DNA of 64,000 bases from Paenibacillus nanensis (GTDB lineage Bacteria > Bacillota > Bacilli > Paenibacillales > Paenibacillaceae): positions 186,001 through 250,000 of the forward strand of contig NZ_QXQA01000005.1 in assembly GCF_003583765.1 (NCBI RefSeq). Reading direction: 5' to 3'. This document shows, piece by piece, positions 43,812 through 53,688 of the stretch. The translations under genes were made by a program, and so were the position numbers. Numbering within the stretch: position 1 is the first letter of the stretch; each line of letters begins with the position of its first letter. The notes beneath the pieces are model-generated. The model made no database searches and was not told where the DNA came from. It saw only the letters and a program-made list of their open reading frames with translations.

Positions 43812-45650
43812 CTACCCCGCCTCGATCGCATCATGCTGCCCTTGCGAGTGGCGGTACAGCTCCTCGTAATACCCGCCAAGCCTTAGCAGCTCATCATGCG
43901 TGCCTTCCTCCACGATCTTGCCTTTACTCATGACGAGGATGCGGTCCGCTCCCATAATCGTGGACAGGCGATGCGCGATGACGAGCGTCGTCCGTCCGAC
44001 GGATACGCGTTCCAGCGCCGCCTGGACCAGCTGCTCCGTGTGCGAGTCAAGATTAGCGGTAGCCTCATCCAAGATCAATATGCGAGGCGCGAATACGATA
44101 ATCCGGGCGAAAGAAATGAGCTGCCGCTCCCCTGCGGACAAGCCGCTGCCCCTTTCGGACAGCTTCGTGTCGTAGCCGTCCTTCATCCGCTCGATAATCG
44201 TATCGGCGCCGATGAATTCGCAGGCGCGAATGACGTCCTCTCTCGAAATGCTTTCGTCGAACATCCGTACGTTGTCGAGCACCGTGCCCGAATACAAATA
44301 CGGCTCCTGTTGCACTAGCCCTACGATCCGGTGCAGATCGTGCTGCGAAATATCCCGGATATCGTGGCCGTCGATCAGAATGCTGCCTTCCCTCACATCG
44401 TAAAAACGGCAAAGCAAGCTGATCAAAGAGCTCTTGCCCGCGCCCGTCGTGCCGACGATGCCAACCATCTCGCCGGGACGGACATGCAGATCCAGCTTGC
44501 GAATAACGGTCGTCCCTTCGGGATACGCGAATGTAATATCGTTGAAATCGATTCGTCCCGCAATCGAATCCTTATCGACGCTCAACGCTTTCGGCTGATC
44601 CTGAACGTCCGGTTCAATCGCGAATATTGACCATATTCGGTTAATCGCGACAGTAGCGGATTGCAGCGTATTCCACTGCTGCGTAATTGTATTGATAGGC
44701 TGGAAAAACAGCCGGATATACGTAATAAAGGCGTATAGCACGCCGAACTCCAGCGTCGTGCCGTTCACGCCGAGCACCGCCTGCCCGCCGATCCAGACCA
44801 CGAACGCGATCGCCAAATTGTTTAACACCTCATACGACCGGTTGAACAGCACGTTCGTCCGGATTTCGCGAATGTTCGCGCGGAAATAGGAGTTATTCCG
44901 CTCGCCGAACTGCTTCTTCTGCTCTTCCTGCTGGTGAAACACCTGAATAATATTCATCCCCGCCAGGTTTTCCGCCACGAACGCAACAAGACGCGACAGC
45001 CGCGTCCGCGCCATCTGATAGGTCGTGCGCATGTACGAGCGGAACGCGATCGCGATGCCCGCAATGATCGGCACCAGAATAAGACAATAAAGCGTCAGCT
45101 CGGCGTCCAGCTGAAACATCAGCACCAAAATGAAAATTAAAGTAAGGCCGTCACGGAAAATACTGAGCACAACCTGATTGAAAAACTGGTTGATCGCCTC
45201 CGTGTCGCTTGACACATGGGTAATGAGGCTGCCGCTCGGCACGCGGTCGAAATACGACATCGACAGCTTCGTAATATGCTCGAACAGACGTTTACGGATG
45301 CTGGCAACGATGCTTTGGCCAGCCTTTTGAAGCAGATTGTTTTGCAGATAAGAAAATAAGAAAGCCGAAATCGAAAGCGCGAAATACGTGCCGCATATCA
45401 ACATAAGACTGCTGTAGTCGTTTTTGCCGACCATCAAGTTGTCGTCGATCGCGATTTTGAGCAAATAAGGCTGGAGCAGCTCCGCCGCGATCGCGACGAG
45501 CGTACATGCGATAAATCCGGCGAACGTAAGCCGATGCTCCTTCATGTAGCCGGATAACGCGCGGAAGGTGGAGATGTATTTCGGCTTCGCCTTCGGTTCG
45601 CTCAGATCGGCCTTTTGGTCCGCCTGCCAATTGTTAATTGCCTGTGCCAT
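43812..45650 (-). CDS. Heterodimeric ABC exporter, YheH-like half
   Basis: A 612-aa half-transporter with a complete catalytic set: Walker A GTTGAGKSS, Walker B ILILDEATANLD with catalytic Glu, and switch His in VIAHRLST. Its signature is the non-canonical LSAGERQ seen in the YheH/BmrD partner of heterodimers. The ATG at 45650 has GGAGGGG upstream and overlaps the partner gene by 17 bp. It is the last gene of the eleven-gene cluster. The substrate is unknown. Confidence 0.92.
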   Translation of the reverse strand: MAQAINNWQADQKADLSEPKAKPKYISTFRALSGYMKEHRLTFAGFIACTLVAIAAELLQPYLLKIAIDDNLMVGKNDYSSLMLICGTYFALSISAFLFSYLQNNLLQKAGQSIVASIRKRLFEHITKLSMSYFDRVPSGSLITHVSSDTEAINQFFNQVVLSIFRDGLTLIFILVLMFQLDAELTLYCLILVPIIAGIAIAFRSYMRTTYQMARTRLSRLVAFVAENLAGMNIIQVFHQQEEQKKQFGERNNSYFRANIREIRTNVLFNRSYEVLNNLAIAFVVWIGGQAVLGVNGTTLEFGVLYAFITYIRLFFQPINTITQQWNTLQSATVAINRIWSIFAIEPDVQDQPKALSVDKDSIAGRIDFNDITFAYPEGTTVIRKLDLHVRPGEMVGIVGTTGAGKSSLISLLCRFYDVREGSILIDGHDIRDISQHDLHRIVGLVQQEPYLYSGTVLDNVRMFDESISREDVIRACEFIGADTIIERMKDGYDTKLSERGSGLSAGERQLISFARIIVFAPRILILDEATANLDSHTEQLVQAALERVSVGRTTLVIAHRLSTIMGADRILVMSKGKIVEEGTHDELLRLGGYYEELYRHSQGQHDAIEAG

Positions 45651-47394
45651 GCTGACGCGTCCCCTCCTCTTGTATGTCATGCAAAGTCCGATACAATCCG
45701 TCTTCCGCCAGCAGCGACTCATGCGTGCCGCGCTGCACAATTTCGCCTTCGTCGAGAACGACGATTTCATCCGCGTGCTTCAGCGCGCTGATTCGGTGCG
45801 CGATAATGATCGTCGTCTTCCCCTCCCGTATTTCGCGGATCGTCTCCATAATATCCGTCTCCGTCACGGCGTCGACCGCGCTGACGCTGTCGTCCAATAT
45901 GAGGATCGGCGCGTCTTTAATCATGCCGCGGGCGAGGCTGGTCCGCTGCCGCTGGCCGCCGGACAGGGTGACGCCGCGTTCCCCGAGCCTCGTCTCGAAC
46001 TTATCCGGAAACTCGATGATGTTGTCGTACACCTTCGCCATCTTTGCCGCATGCTCGACATCCCGCAGCTCCGAATCGCGCTTATAGAACGCGATATTTT
46101 CCCGAATCGTGGAGCTGAACAGAAAGCCGTCCTGCGGCACGTAAGCAATGCCGCCCCGCAAATTCGCGAGCGTCAGGCTGCGAACATCGGTATCGCCATA
46201 AAATATAGTGCCTTCCGGCGGATCGTACGTTCGAAGCAGAAGCTTCATCAGCGTCGTCTTGCCGCTTCCCGTACGCCCTACGATGCCGAGCGTAGCGCCT
46301 GGCCGCACATAGAGCGAAATATCGCGCAAGACGTCCCGCCCGTCCTCATAGGCGAAGGACAGCCGTCTCAGCTCAATTCCCGAGCGGCTGAAGTCGACCT
46401 CGACGGCATTCTCCGCTTCGCGAATATCCGGCTGCTTGCCTAGCAAATCATTGAGCCGGTCGAACGACGCCCGCGCCCGTTGAATGACGTTGATAACGTT
46501 CCCAATTTGCTGCAGCGGGTTCATCAGCATCCGGATATACAGCGTCAACGCGACGAAGCTGCCCAGCGAAATCCGATTGGTAATCGTTAAGTAGCCTCCG
46601 AACGATATTGCAATAATAAGCGAAAGCGCTCCGAGGAACGGGATAAGCGCCTGGAACAGCGAGGACACCCGGACAAGCCGCAGCTGCCTCTCGCGTATCC
46701 GCTCCACCGTCTCGCCGAACCGGTTCCGCATCGTTTGTTCGACCGCAAACTTTTTCGTCACGCGAATGCCGCCGAACTGCTCCTCCGCCGACTCCGTCAT
46801 GGCGCCGATCGCTTCCTGCACCTTCAGCGACCGCGCCCGAATGATCGGACCGAAATACACGACAATAACGGGAATAAGCAGCAGCGGGAATATGCAGGCG
46901 GCGACCAGATAGACAGGCACATCCGTCAGCAGCAGCATGACGATGGTGGACACGAGCAGGATCGACGCGCCCGCAGTCTGGTTCACGCCCATGGAGATCG
47001 ATTCCCGCACCGCCGTCACATCGTTCATGAAATAACTGAGCAGCTTGCCGACGCCGTTTTTGGAATAAAACTTCTCGCCGAGTCCCGTAAAATGCGCGTA
47101 CAGCCGGCGCCTGTTCATAAACTCGAAGTACCGTCCCGTGTACATGACCAAATATTGAGCAACTCCTCCAATCGCCGCAAACCCGACACCGATGGCGAGG
47201 AGCGTTAAGCTGTAGCGCGCCACCCCGTCCATCGACAGCTGACCGGCCTTCAATTCGTCCGTAAAGCTTCCGAGCACCTTCGGAAAATTAACGTGAATGA
47301 TGTTCGCGACCGTGTGCAGCGCAATCGAGATCACGTAAGCCAGCCATGTCTTCCGAAAAAAGTCCCGCAAAATCCGTTGTGAGTCCAACCGCAA
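45634..47394 (-). CDS. Heterodimeric ABC exporter, YheI-like half
   Basis: A 586-aa half-transporter whose ATPase has Walker A GRTGSGKTT and a canonical LSGGQRQR, but Walker B reads ILILDDSVSAVD. The catalytic Glu is Asp, the hallmark of the degenerate-site partner in YheI/BmrC-type heterodimers. The TTG at 47394 has AGGA 6 nt upstream. It begins only 18 bp after the sugar permease gene, so the exporter pair appears to be transcribed with the importers. Confidence 0.92.
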   Translation of the reverse strand: MRLDSQRILRDFFRKTWLAYVISIALHTVANIIHVNFPKVLGSFTDELKAGQLSMDGVARYSLTLLAIGVGFAAIGGVAQYLVMYTGRYFEFMNRRRLYAHFTGLGEKFYSKNGVGKLLSYFMNDVTAVRESISMGVNQTAGASILLVSTIVMLLLTDVPVYLVAACIFPLLLIPVIVVYFGPIIRARSLKVQEAIGAMTESAEEQFGGIRVTKKFAVEQTMRNRFGETVERIRERQLRLVRVSSLFQALIPFLGALSLIIAISFGGYLTITNRISLGSFVALTLYIRMLMNPLQQIGNVINVIQRARASFDRLNDLLGKQPDIREAENAVEVDFSRSGIELRRLSFAYEDGRDVLRDISLYVRPGATLGIVGRTGSGKTTLMKLLLRTYDPPEGTIFYGDTDVRSLTLANLRGGIAYVPQDGFLFSSTIRENIAFYKRDSELRDVEHAAKMAKVYDNIIEFPDKFETRLGERGVTLSGGQRQRTSLARGMIKDAPILILDDSVSAVDAVTETDIMETIREIREGKTTIIIAHRISALKHADEIVVLDEGEIVQRGTHESLLAEDGLYRTLHDIQEEGTRQHGTGN

Positions 47395-47412
47395 ATCACA
47401 TCCTGTCGTAGG

Positions 47413-48327
47413 TTATTCCACTAGCCCCGTCCGTTCAACGCCTTCGACGAACCATCGCTGCGTGAAGGCGTACAGCACGAGCAGCGGTAAAATGATGAGA
47501 AAGGAAGCCCCCATTTTAATAGGTTCGAGAAAAGCCCTTAAGCCTCCTTCCTGCGCCTCCATGGCGAGCTGCGCATTTAGTTTGGATAGCCCAACGGACA
47601 GCGGCACGTCGGATGCCCCGAACATGTACATAGATGGAAAATACGCGTCATTCCACGCCCATACGAACGAGAACAGAAACACGACGACGATCGCGGACCT
47701 GGAGATCGGAAGCATCACTTTGAAAAATATCCGGAGAGCCCCCGCTCCGTCAATGCGGGCAGCTTCCTCCATCTCCTTCGGAAGCGTGGAGAAAAATTGC
47801 CGGAAAATCAGCACGAACAACGCGCCCTTCAGCCCGTGTCCGAACAGCGTCGGCACTAAGATCGGCCAGAACGTATTAATCCAGCCAAGCTCTTTGAAAA
47901 GCAGAATGGACGGGAGAATCGTGACTTGGGCCGGCATGATGAAAGTAAAAAGCAGCGCCGCGAACCACAACTTTTTGAGCGGAAAATCAAGCCTTGCAAA
48001 CGCGTAGCCCGCGATCGAGCAGGAAATGACTTGAATAACGGCAGACAGCGTGGAGACGGACAAGCTGACGCCGAAGCTTTTTGCATAATCCAGCATCTTG
48101 ACCGCCTCGGCCAAATGTCCGCCATAAATGCCCGTCGGCACCCATATGACAGCCGGGTCAAGCAAATCCGACGCGTCTTTGACCATCGTCGTTATCATAT
48201 ATATGACCGGTTTCAAGTAGATAAACGCAACATCGACCAGAAGCAGATACAGAAGCGCGCGGAACAGCAGCCCTTTGTCCGCTTCCCTGCCGATCAGTTT
48301 GTTTTTGAGCCAAGACAGCTTTCCCAT
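47413..48327 (-). CDS. Sugar ABC importer permease (MalG type), second set
   Basis: A 304-aa CUT1 permease with six membrane segments and EAA loop MEEAARIDGAGALRIFFKVMLP. The ATG at 48327 follows GAAGGG; a GTG three codons earlier is possible. It pairs with the permease 24 bp upstream. The binding protein is probably the 455-aa lipoprotein at the head of the cluster. Confidence 0.9.
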   Translation of the reverse strand: MGKLSWLKNKLIGREADKGLLFRALLYLLLVDVAFIYLKPVIYMITTMVKDASDLLDPAVIWVPTGIYGGHLAEAVKMLDYAKSFGVSLSVSTLSAVIQVISCSIAGYAFARLDFPLKKLWFAALLFTFIMPAQVTILPSILLFKELGWINTFWPILVPTLFGHGLKGALFVLIFRQFFSTLPKEMEEAARIDGAGALRIFFKVMLPISRSAIVVVFLFSFVWAWNDAYFPSMYMFGASDVPLSVGLSKLNAQLAMEAQEGGLRAFLEPIKMGASFLIILPLLVLYAFTQRWFVEGVERTGLVE

Positions 48328-48351
48328 AATGAACACAGCCCTTCAAGTGGA

Positions 48352-49260
48352 CTATTGCTTGCGCGGCGACAACGACCGGTTCACTCTCGCGTAAATCGCC
48401 AGCGCAATGGCAATAAATAGAAGCACCAGGATGAAATAAATCCATGCCAGCGCGCTGGACAGCCCGTAGTTTTCCGTCGTCACCTTGCCGATGATCGGAT
48501 TCGTGGGGTAGGTGAATAGATCGACAATCGTATAGATGACATTCAAAAAGATAAACGGCACCATGCCGGGCAGCGTAATTTTCCAGAACGTGCTCCACGG
48601 ATCGGCGCCGTCGATGCGAGCCGCTTCATATACGCTGGGCGAGATCGTCTGGCGCCCCGCGAGGAAGATCAAGATTTGCACGCCCGAATACCAGAGCACC
48701 AGCACGAAAGAACCTATCACGTTGCCGATCGGGCCTGCCCATGAGGGGGGCAAATAGTTGGCCAGCACCGCATCCATTTGCAGCGATGTAATAATACTTA
48801 AGGAGCCTTCGCCCTGCGCGATGAACTCTCCGATTATTTGACCCGAAGCGAAGATAACCGGCAGGAAGAAGATGACCCGAAAGGCGGCTCGCCCCCAAAA
48901 TTTCAGATTAAGCAGAATCGCGATCATCAGCGAAAAGACGATAATGATCGGAATCATGACGAGCGCTTCCTTCAGGAATGGGAACAAGTCGTCATACAGC
49001 AAGCCGCCGTCGGCAAACAAAATTTCGCGGAAATATTGCGTGCCGACATAGCTCGTATTGACGCCTGTAACCGTAATCCGTACTTGATGGAAGCTCATAT
49101 AGAGCGAATAGGCCAAAGGGAAGGCGACAAAGGTTAAAAAGCCGATGACCCACGGCGCGATAAACAGCGAGCCTTCCAGCTTGCGGCGCGCTGCAGGACT
49201 TTTCCTTCTCCCGAGGCGTTTCCCCGTTCCAGGCCCGGGCTTGAGAGGCAGCAAGCTCAT
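48352..49260 (-). CDS. Sugar ABC importer permease (MalF type), second set
   Basis: A 302-aa permease with EAA loop SVYEAARIDGADPWSTFWKITLPGM and a long cytoplasmic N-terminus rich in Lys and Arg. It starts 1 bp after the DUF5696-like gene, indicating tight coupling. The ATG at 49260 has AAGGAAGGTGGGG upstream. Confidence 0.9.
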   Translation of the reverse strand: MSLLPLKPGPGTGKRLGRRKSPAARRKLEGSLFIAPWVIGFLTFVAFPLAYSLYMSFHQVRITVTGVNTSYVGTQYFREILFADGGLLYDDLFPFLKEALVMIPIIIVFSLMIAILLNLKFWGRAAFRVIFFLPVIFASGQIIGEFIAQGEGSLSIITSLQMDAVLANYLPPSWAGPIGNVIGSFVLVLWYSGVQILIFLAGRQTISPSVYEAARIDGADPWSTFWKITLPGMVPFIFLNVIYTIVDLFTYPTNPIIGKVTTENYGLSSALAWIYFILVLLFIAIALAIYARVNRSLSPRKQ

Positions 49261-49261
49261 G

Positions 49262-51514
49262 TTATTCCCCACCTTCCTTTGTCAGCGAAATAAAGTCTTT
49301 GGCGGGGACCTCGAACCCTGCGCCTTGATACCGGGCATCATTGTAGTTCACGATAACGGATAGTCCGTTCTCGTAGACCGTTTCCTTCACGCCCGGCGCA
49401 AGCTCGCGGTGCCTCACAATGTATTGGTCCTGCGCTTCGCGCAGCGTCTCGTTCAGCTTTTTGTATTGCGCCGACGCGGTACCGATCCAATCCCGGTAGT
49501 TCATGCTGTAATACCAGACCGAGTAGGCTTCCTTGAACCGTTCCGACGGAGCGGCCGTGAACACATAAGCCGGATAAGCGCCGTATTCCGCGCTCCGGAG
49601 ATATTCCTCCACATATTCGTCTCGAAGATTGCCCCATTCCAGCGTATACGTAACGAGACCGTGCAGGGCGATCTGAGCGAACGGAACCGCTTCGTCGGTG
49701 AATAGATCATAGGAATAATCATCCGCAATACGGTGAATATGTCCCGCTTCGGGCAGCGCATACACCCCTGCGTCCTCCACGGCAGCGAAGCCGAGCGCGT
49801 TCGCCGTTTCGTGCAGAACGGAGCGCTGGCCCTCCTGCACTTCGAGGCGCGTTGCGCGGTTGCGACTGTTATAGTCGGTATGCAGCGCGCTTCCTATACC
49901 GCCGGTGAACAGGACGCCGTCAATTCCAAGCTCCTTATAGGCCCTCAAATCGTCCTTTGCCTCGCGGAAGGCATAAAGCGGGCTGACGATCGGGATGTCG
50001 CTTTGCCTGCCGGCTTCCGTCTCCTGCAGCGTGCCCGCCAAGTTGCGGAGGCCGTCGTTCAAATGCCAGAAGCCCCCTCGGCCGCTGTTGTTCAGCGAGT
50101 AATTGGCCGCAAGCAGCAGCCTGCCTCCCATTCCCTGCACCGCTTCCGCAAGCTTTTTAATTCCTTGATTGCCGCCGATCCGTTTATCCGCCGGGAACAG
50201 TCCGCCATACGAGCTGTATCCCCATTTCTGCCAGCCGTGGTAGATCGCTGTAACGCTCCCGATCCCCGCTTGCTTCAGCTCAGACACCAGCTTCTCCGCT
50301 TGGCCGGTCGTCGTGCCGACGATATAGTCGTCCCACAGCACGCCCTGCTGAAGATCGGCGGCGATCAGATCGGCGTAGAACGGAATGTCCTCCCCATCCG
50401 GCTGAAGCCTCGCAAGCCCCTTCTCTTCGATCAAATATTGCCGGTAACGGGAAGCCATTGCATCATAACCGGCCGCCTCTCCTTCGAGCAGGTAGTATCT
50501 CGCGCTCCGCGACGAAGCCTCGAACCGGTCCTTGCTGAACGTATAAAAGCCCTCCGTGCCTTCCCGGTCCGTGCTTTGGAAAAACTTGATCCGGTACTGC
50601 CACTCCGGGCTAATCCAATTGGAAGTCCCCAGCGAGCCTGCCGGCGCCGCGAACAGCTTCGCGTAAGCCTCGCCTTCCGTCATCACGCCGAGAAAAGCCT
50701 GTTCGCCGGACTTCAATCCGAACACCGGCATCCGAATCTCGTTGCGGCTCGTCATTTCATTGTAAAAGGCGAGGTCCGCCCCATAGACCGGTTCACGGTA
50801 AACCGATTTATCGCCCGTCCGGTTCTCGTCGAAACGGACCAGCGCTCCGGAGCCGTCGGGCAGCAATAAATAACCGTTTTTATCCTTGGAGGGCTGAGCG
50901 CCGAACTGCGGATAAGCCTTCAGGTTCAGCAGGCTGAAAGCCCCTTCTTCGATTTCGCCGTCGATCACCTTGATCTCGACGTAATCTTCGATAAGCCGAA
51001 CCTCGACCGGAATTTTGAACCCTGACGATGTCAGATGGAATACGGCGCGGAAGCCGTTCTCCAGCCGCTCATACCCTTCGAGCACGCCCTTCTCCTCCAT
51101 CCAATTCGTCAGCTTGGTCTGCGATTTGGAATTCGTCGCGTCGATATATTCCAGCATGACCGGCGACAGGAAGTTCGTCTTCCAGACGCCGCTTGCGGTC
51201 TCCACGCCCCAATAAGCGGGATCCGGGTACGAACGCCAGATCCGCCCGCTCGCTTTGCTCTCCACCTTGAAGTGCCCCGTCACCGCATCCGCCCATAACC
51301 GGAACGACTCGCTTTCGCCCGCAGCCGTGAAACGGCTCTCATCCGGCAAGCCCGGCTCGATCGGCGCCGACGCATCGGCGGCGATCTCCGCCGGCGCTGG
51401 ATTCGCCGCCGGAATAGAGCCTTCGGCATCCTTCTGAATAAGCCAAATCAGTCCGAGAAGGAGCAATCCCGTCACGCCCGCCGTCACAATAAAAGCCGTT
51501 AACTGACGTTTCAT
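49262..51514 (-). CDS. DUF5696-like secreted protein, possible glycoside hydrolase
   Basis: A 750-aa protein with an N-terminal membrane anchor (LTAFIVTAGVTGLLLLGLIWLI). A beta-rich half follows (about residues 60-380, SFRLWADAVTGHFKVESKAS, LLLPDGSGALVRFDEN). The C-terminal half looks like a TIM barrel: SELKQAGIGSVTAIYHGWQK, LAEAVQGMGGRLLLAANYSL and ELGIDGVLFTGGIGSALHTD. It resembles DUF5696 proteins of Paenibacillus ABC-importer loci. The two-domain plan recalls GH31- or GH101-like glycosidases, but this is inference. The ATG at 51514 has AGGAGGTGG upstream and overlaps the NHL/YIP1 stop by ATGA. Confidence 0.78.
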   Translation of the reverse strand: MKRQLTAFIVTAGVTGLLLLGLIWLIQKDAEGSIPAANPAPAEIAADASAPIEPGLPDESRFTAAGESESFRLWADAVTGHFKVESKASGRIWRSYPDPAYWGVETASGVWKTNFLSPVMLEYIDATNSKSQTKLTNWMEEKGVLEGYERLENGFRAVFHLTSSGFKIPVEVRLIEDYVEIKVIDGEIEEGAFSLLNLKAYPQFGAQPSKDKNGYLLLPDGSGALVRFDENRTGDKSVYREPVYGADLAFYNEMTSRNEIRMPVFGLKSGEQAFLGVMTEGEAYAKLFAAPAGSLGTSNWISPEWQYRIKFFQSTDREGTEGFYTFSKDRFEASSRSARYYLLEGEAAGYDAMASRYRQYLIEEKGLARLQPDGEDIPFYADLIAADLQQGVLWDDYIVGTTTGQAEKLVSELKQAGIGSVTAIYHGWQKWGYSSYGGLFPADKRIGGNQGIKKLAEAVQGMGGRLLLAANYSLNNSGRGGFWHLNDGLRNLAGTLQETEAGRQSDIPIVSPLYAFREAKDDLRAYKELGIDGVLFTGGIGSALHTDYNSRNRATRLEVQEGQRSVLHETANALGFAAVEDAGVYALPEAGHIHRIADDYSYDLFTDEAVPFAQIALHGLVTYTLEWGNLRDEYVEEYLRSAEYGAYPAYVFTAAPSERFKEAYSVWYYSMNYRDWIGTASAQYKKLNETLREAQDQYIVRHRELAPGVKETVYENGLSVIVNYNDARYQGAGFEVPAKDFISLTKEGGE

Positions 51515-53670
51515 CGGATCGCCACCTCCTGATAAATCGAATAAATAAAGTCGGCCAGCTCGCTGGTCAGGCTGAACACGATAAAAATCAATATCGCGAT
51601 AACGAACAGCGTCAATACGGTCAGCAGCACATTTTTCACCGCTTCCCATACACTGAAGTTTTGAACGCCTTGAACCTGCCAGAACAGGAGCAGCGCCGCC
51701 CAGCCGTATAATCCGTATTGCAGAAAATAAAAAATCGAAGACTCGTTCAGCGTCATCGCGCCGGATAAAACGGTGAGCGGAATGCCGACCGCCGCGAGCG
51801 GCAGCATGGCATACGCGCTTCCCGTATAGACATCCCGGAACCGTCCCTCTCCCTGACTCAGAGAGCTGGTCAAGTAGTTCGCGATGACAAATCCCAGCCA
51901 TACGACGCTAAATTGGATCAACGCATTGATCACTCCCGGCTCGACGATAACGGAAGGGTTAAAAATAAAATTCGTCCGCGACCGCATAAAGCCGTATGCC
52001 GCAAGCGCGACCGCCAGCACGATGGTCGCGCTCAGGACGCTTCCTTTGCCTTCATGGCGGATCCCGTAAAAGCCGTCTAGCGGATGCTTGACGATATAAA
52101 GCGCGTGCCTGAGCTGCCCCGCGAGCTCGCTTCGCGGCCGCCGCGCTTCCCGCGAGCTGCGCTTAAGCAGCCGTCCGCCGAACCGCCTCGCCATAACCCT
52201 GAGGACCCAGCCGACAATCAGAACGGCAAAAATAATATTCATAAACAGTCCGAAGTTATTTTGGAACCAGAGCAGCCGGTTTTGCCAGAACGAATCGGAG
52301 TAGCCCTGCGCCCAGCCCGCGTCGCGGAACAGCTTCTGCGCCTCCTCGTATTCGCCTCTTTTATAGGCTGCCTTCGCAAGGCCGAGAACGGCGGGAGCAT
52401 AATACGAATTTTGGCGGTACACTTCGCGCCACAGCGGCTCGCTTTCTTCATAGCGGCCGTCCTGCGTCAAGCTGTTCGCCTGATGAACCAGCCGGCCGAA
52501 CTCGGAAAGCTCGTATTTTTGCACCACATTGTTTTCGCTGTCGAGAATATACAGCCTGCCCGCCGAATCGCTGGCGATCGCGGTCGGCAATTTGACGAGA
52601 CCCAGCTTCGTTGTCGTATCGCCGGCGGAGCCGCCCCAATAGAACAGCAGGTTGCCGTTCCCGTCGTATTGGCTGACGACATTCAGCTTCGTGTCGATGA
52701 CCGTTATGTTTCCGTCCCCGTCGACGGTCAAATCGTTCAACTGCGGCGACTCGTGTGCGCCTCCGTTCTTTGCGCCCTGAATAAACTCGCCGTATCTGCC
52801 GTCTGACAGCGTATCGGCGAATTCTCCTTTGCCGGCAAGCTGGTCAAGACCCGCGATGTTCAGCTTTTTCAGCTGGCCTCTGCGGACTTCCTTCGTTACG
52901 GTATAGATGAAGCCTTCTTCGTTTTTATCAACGCTCGTAATGGAGCCGGGCAGCTTGCTGATTTCCCGTTCGTACATCTCTCTCGAATACAGCAGCCGCT
53001 TAAGGCTGTCGATGAAGGACACGCTCGTCTTATTCGCTCCGAAGAAGCCCTGGAATTGCCCTTCCGGATCAAGCTCCAGCAGCCCTTGGTAGCCGCCGAG
53101 CGTCGCAATGTACAAGAAACCGCGCTTATCGACGACCAGCTTAACGGGATCGAACTTGAACGAATCGGGAATCAGCTTCGACTCCGGACGAACAAACTCT
53201 TTCAGCACCGCTCCGTCCTTATCCAGCCGGACCACCCGGTTGTTGCCGGTATCCGCGATATAGATGTCGCCGTTATCATGCACGTAGACGCCCTGAGGGC
53301 GGTTCAGCGGTTTGTCCTTCAGCTCCAGCACGCGGACGAGCTGCCCTTCCGCATTCAGATGGACGATCCGGTTGTTGCCGGTATCGGCAATGTACATGTT
53401 GTCGTCTTCGTCAATGAACAAATCCTGCGGCTGATTGAGCGGCGAAAATGTTTGCTGTCCCGGATGCTCCGGGTCGTCGATAAACAGCTCGTTGCCGAGC
53501 GCAGCCGAGGGCATATATGCCGTTTGGATCTTGTATTGCCGGTTATAGTTGTCTTTGTAATAGGTTTCATACGGCACATCCCCCCAGGCCTGCTGAGGGT
53601 AAGCCGAAATCGCCGCCGCGATTGTTATAATCGCAAGCGACGCGATGCGCAGCGCGAGCCGTTTGTGCAT
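51511..53670 (-). CDS. NHL propeller - TPR - YIP1 membrane protein
   Basis: A 719-aa protein. After a signal peptide (LRIASLAIITIAAAISAYPQ) it has NHL repeats (LNQPQDLFIDEDDNMYIADT, LNRPQGVYVHDNGDIYIADT, KLPTAIASDSAGRLYILDSE). A TPR-like helical stretch (QDGRYEESEPLWREVYRQNS, AKAAYKRGEYEEAQKLFRDA) and a membrane segment follow, then a YIP1 domain with about five membrane helices from residue 530. The propeller is outside the membrane. It may sense or scaffold glycan handling with the coupled DUF5696-like protein. Confidence 0.82.
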   Translation of the reverse strand: MHKRLALRIASLAIITIAAAISAYPQQAWGDVPYETYYKDNYNRQYKIQTAYMPSAALGNELFIDDPEHPGQQTFSPLNQPQDLFIDEDDNMYIADTGNNRIVHLNAEGQLVRVLELKDKPLNRPQGVYVHDNGDIYIADTGNNRVVRLDKDGAVLKEFVRPESKLIPDSFKFDPVKLVVDKRGFLYIATLGGYQGLLELDPEGQFQGFFGANKTSVSFIDSLKRLLYSREMYEREISKLPGSITSVDKNEEGFIYTVTKEVRRGQLKKLNIAGLDQLAGKGEFADTLSDGRYGEFIQGAKNGGAHESPQLNDLTVDGDGNITVIDTKLNVVSQYDGNGNLLFYWGGSAGDTTTKLGLVKLPTAIASDSAGRLYILDSENNVVQKYELSEFGRLVHQANSLTQDGRYEESEPLWREVYRQNSYYAPAVLGLAKAAYKRGEYEEAQKLFRDAGWAQGYSDSFWQNRLLWFQNNFGLFMNIIFAVLIVGWVLRVMARRFGGRLLKRSSREARRPRSELAGQLRHALYIVKHPLDGFYGIRHEGKGSVLSATIVLAVALAAYGFMRSRTNFIFNPSVIVEPGVINALIQFSVVWLGFVIANYLTSSLSQGEGRFRDVYTGSAYAMLPLAAVGIPLTVLSGAMTLNESSIFYFLQYGLYGWAALLLFWQVQGVQNFSVWEAVKNVLLTVLTLFVIAILIFIVFSLTSELADFIYSIYQEVAIR

Positions 53671-53688
53671 GCGAACTCCCTCCGCTCT

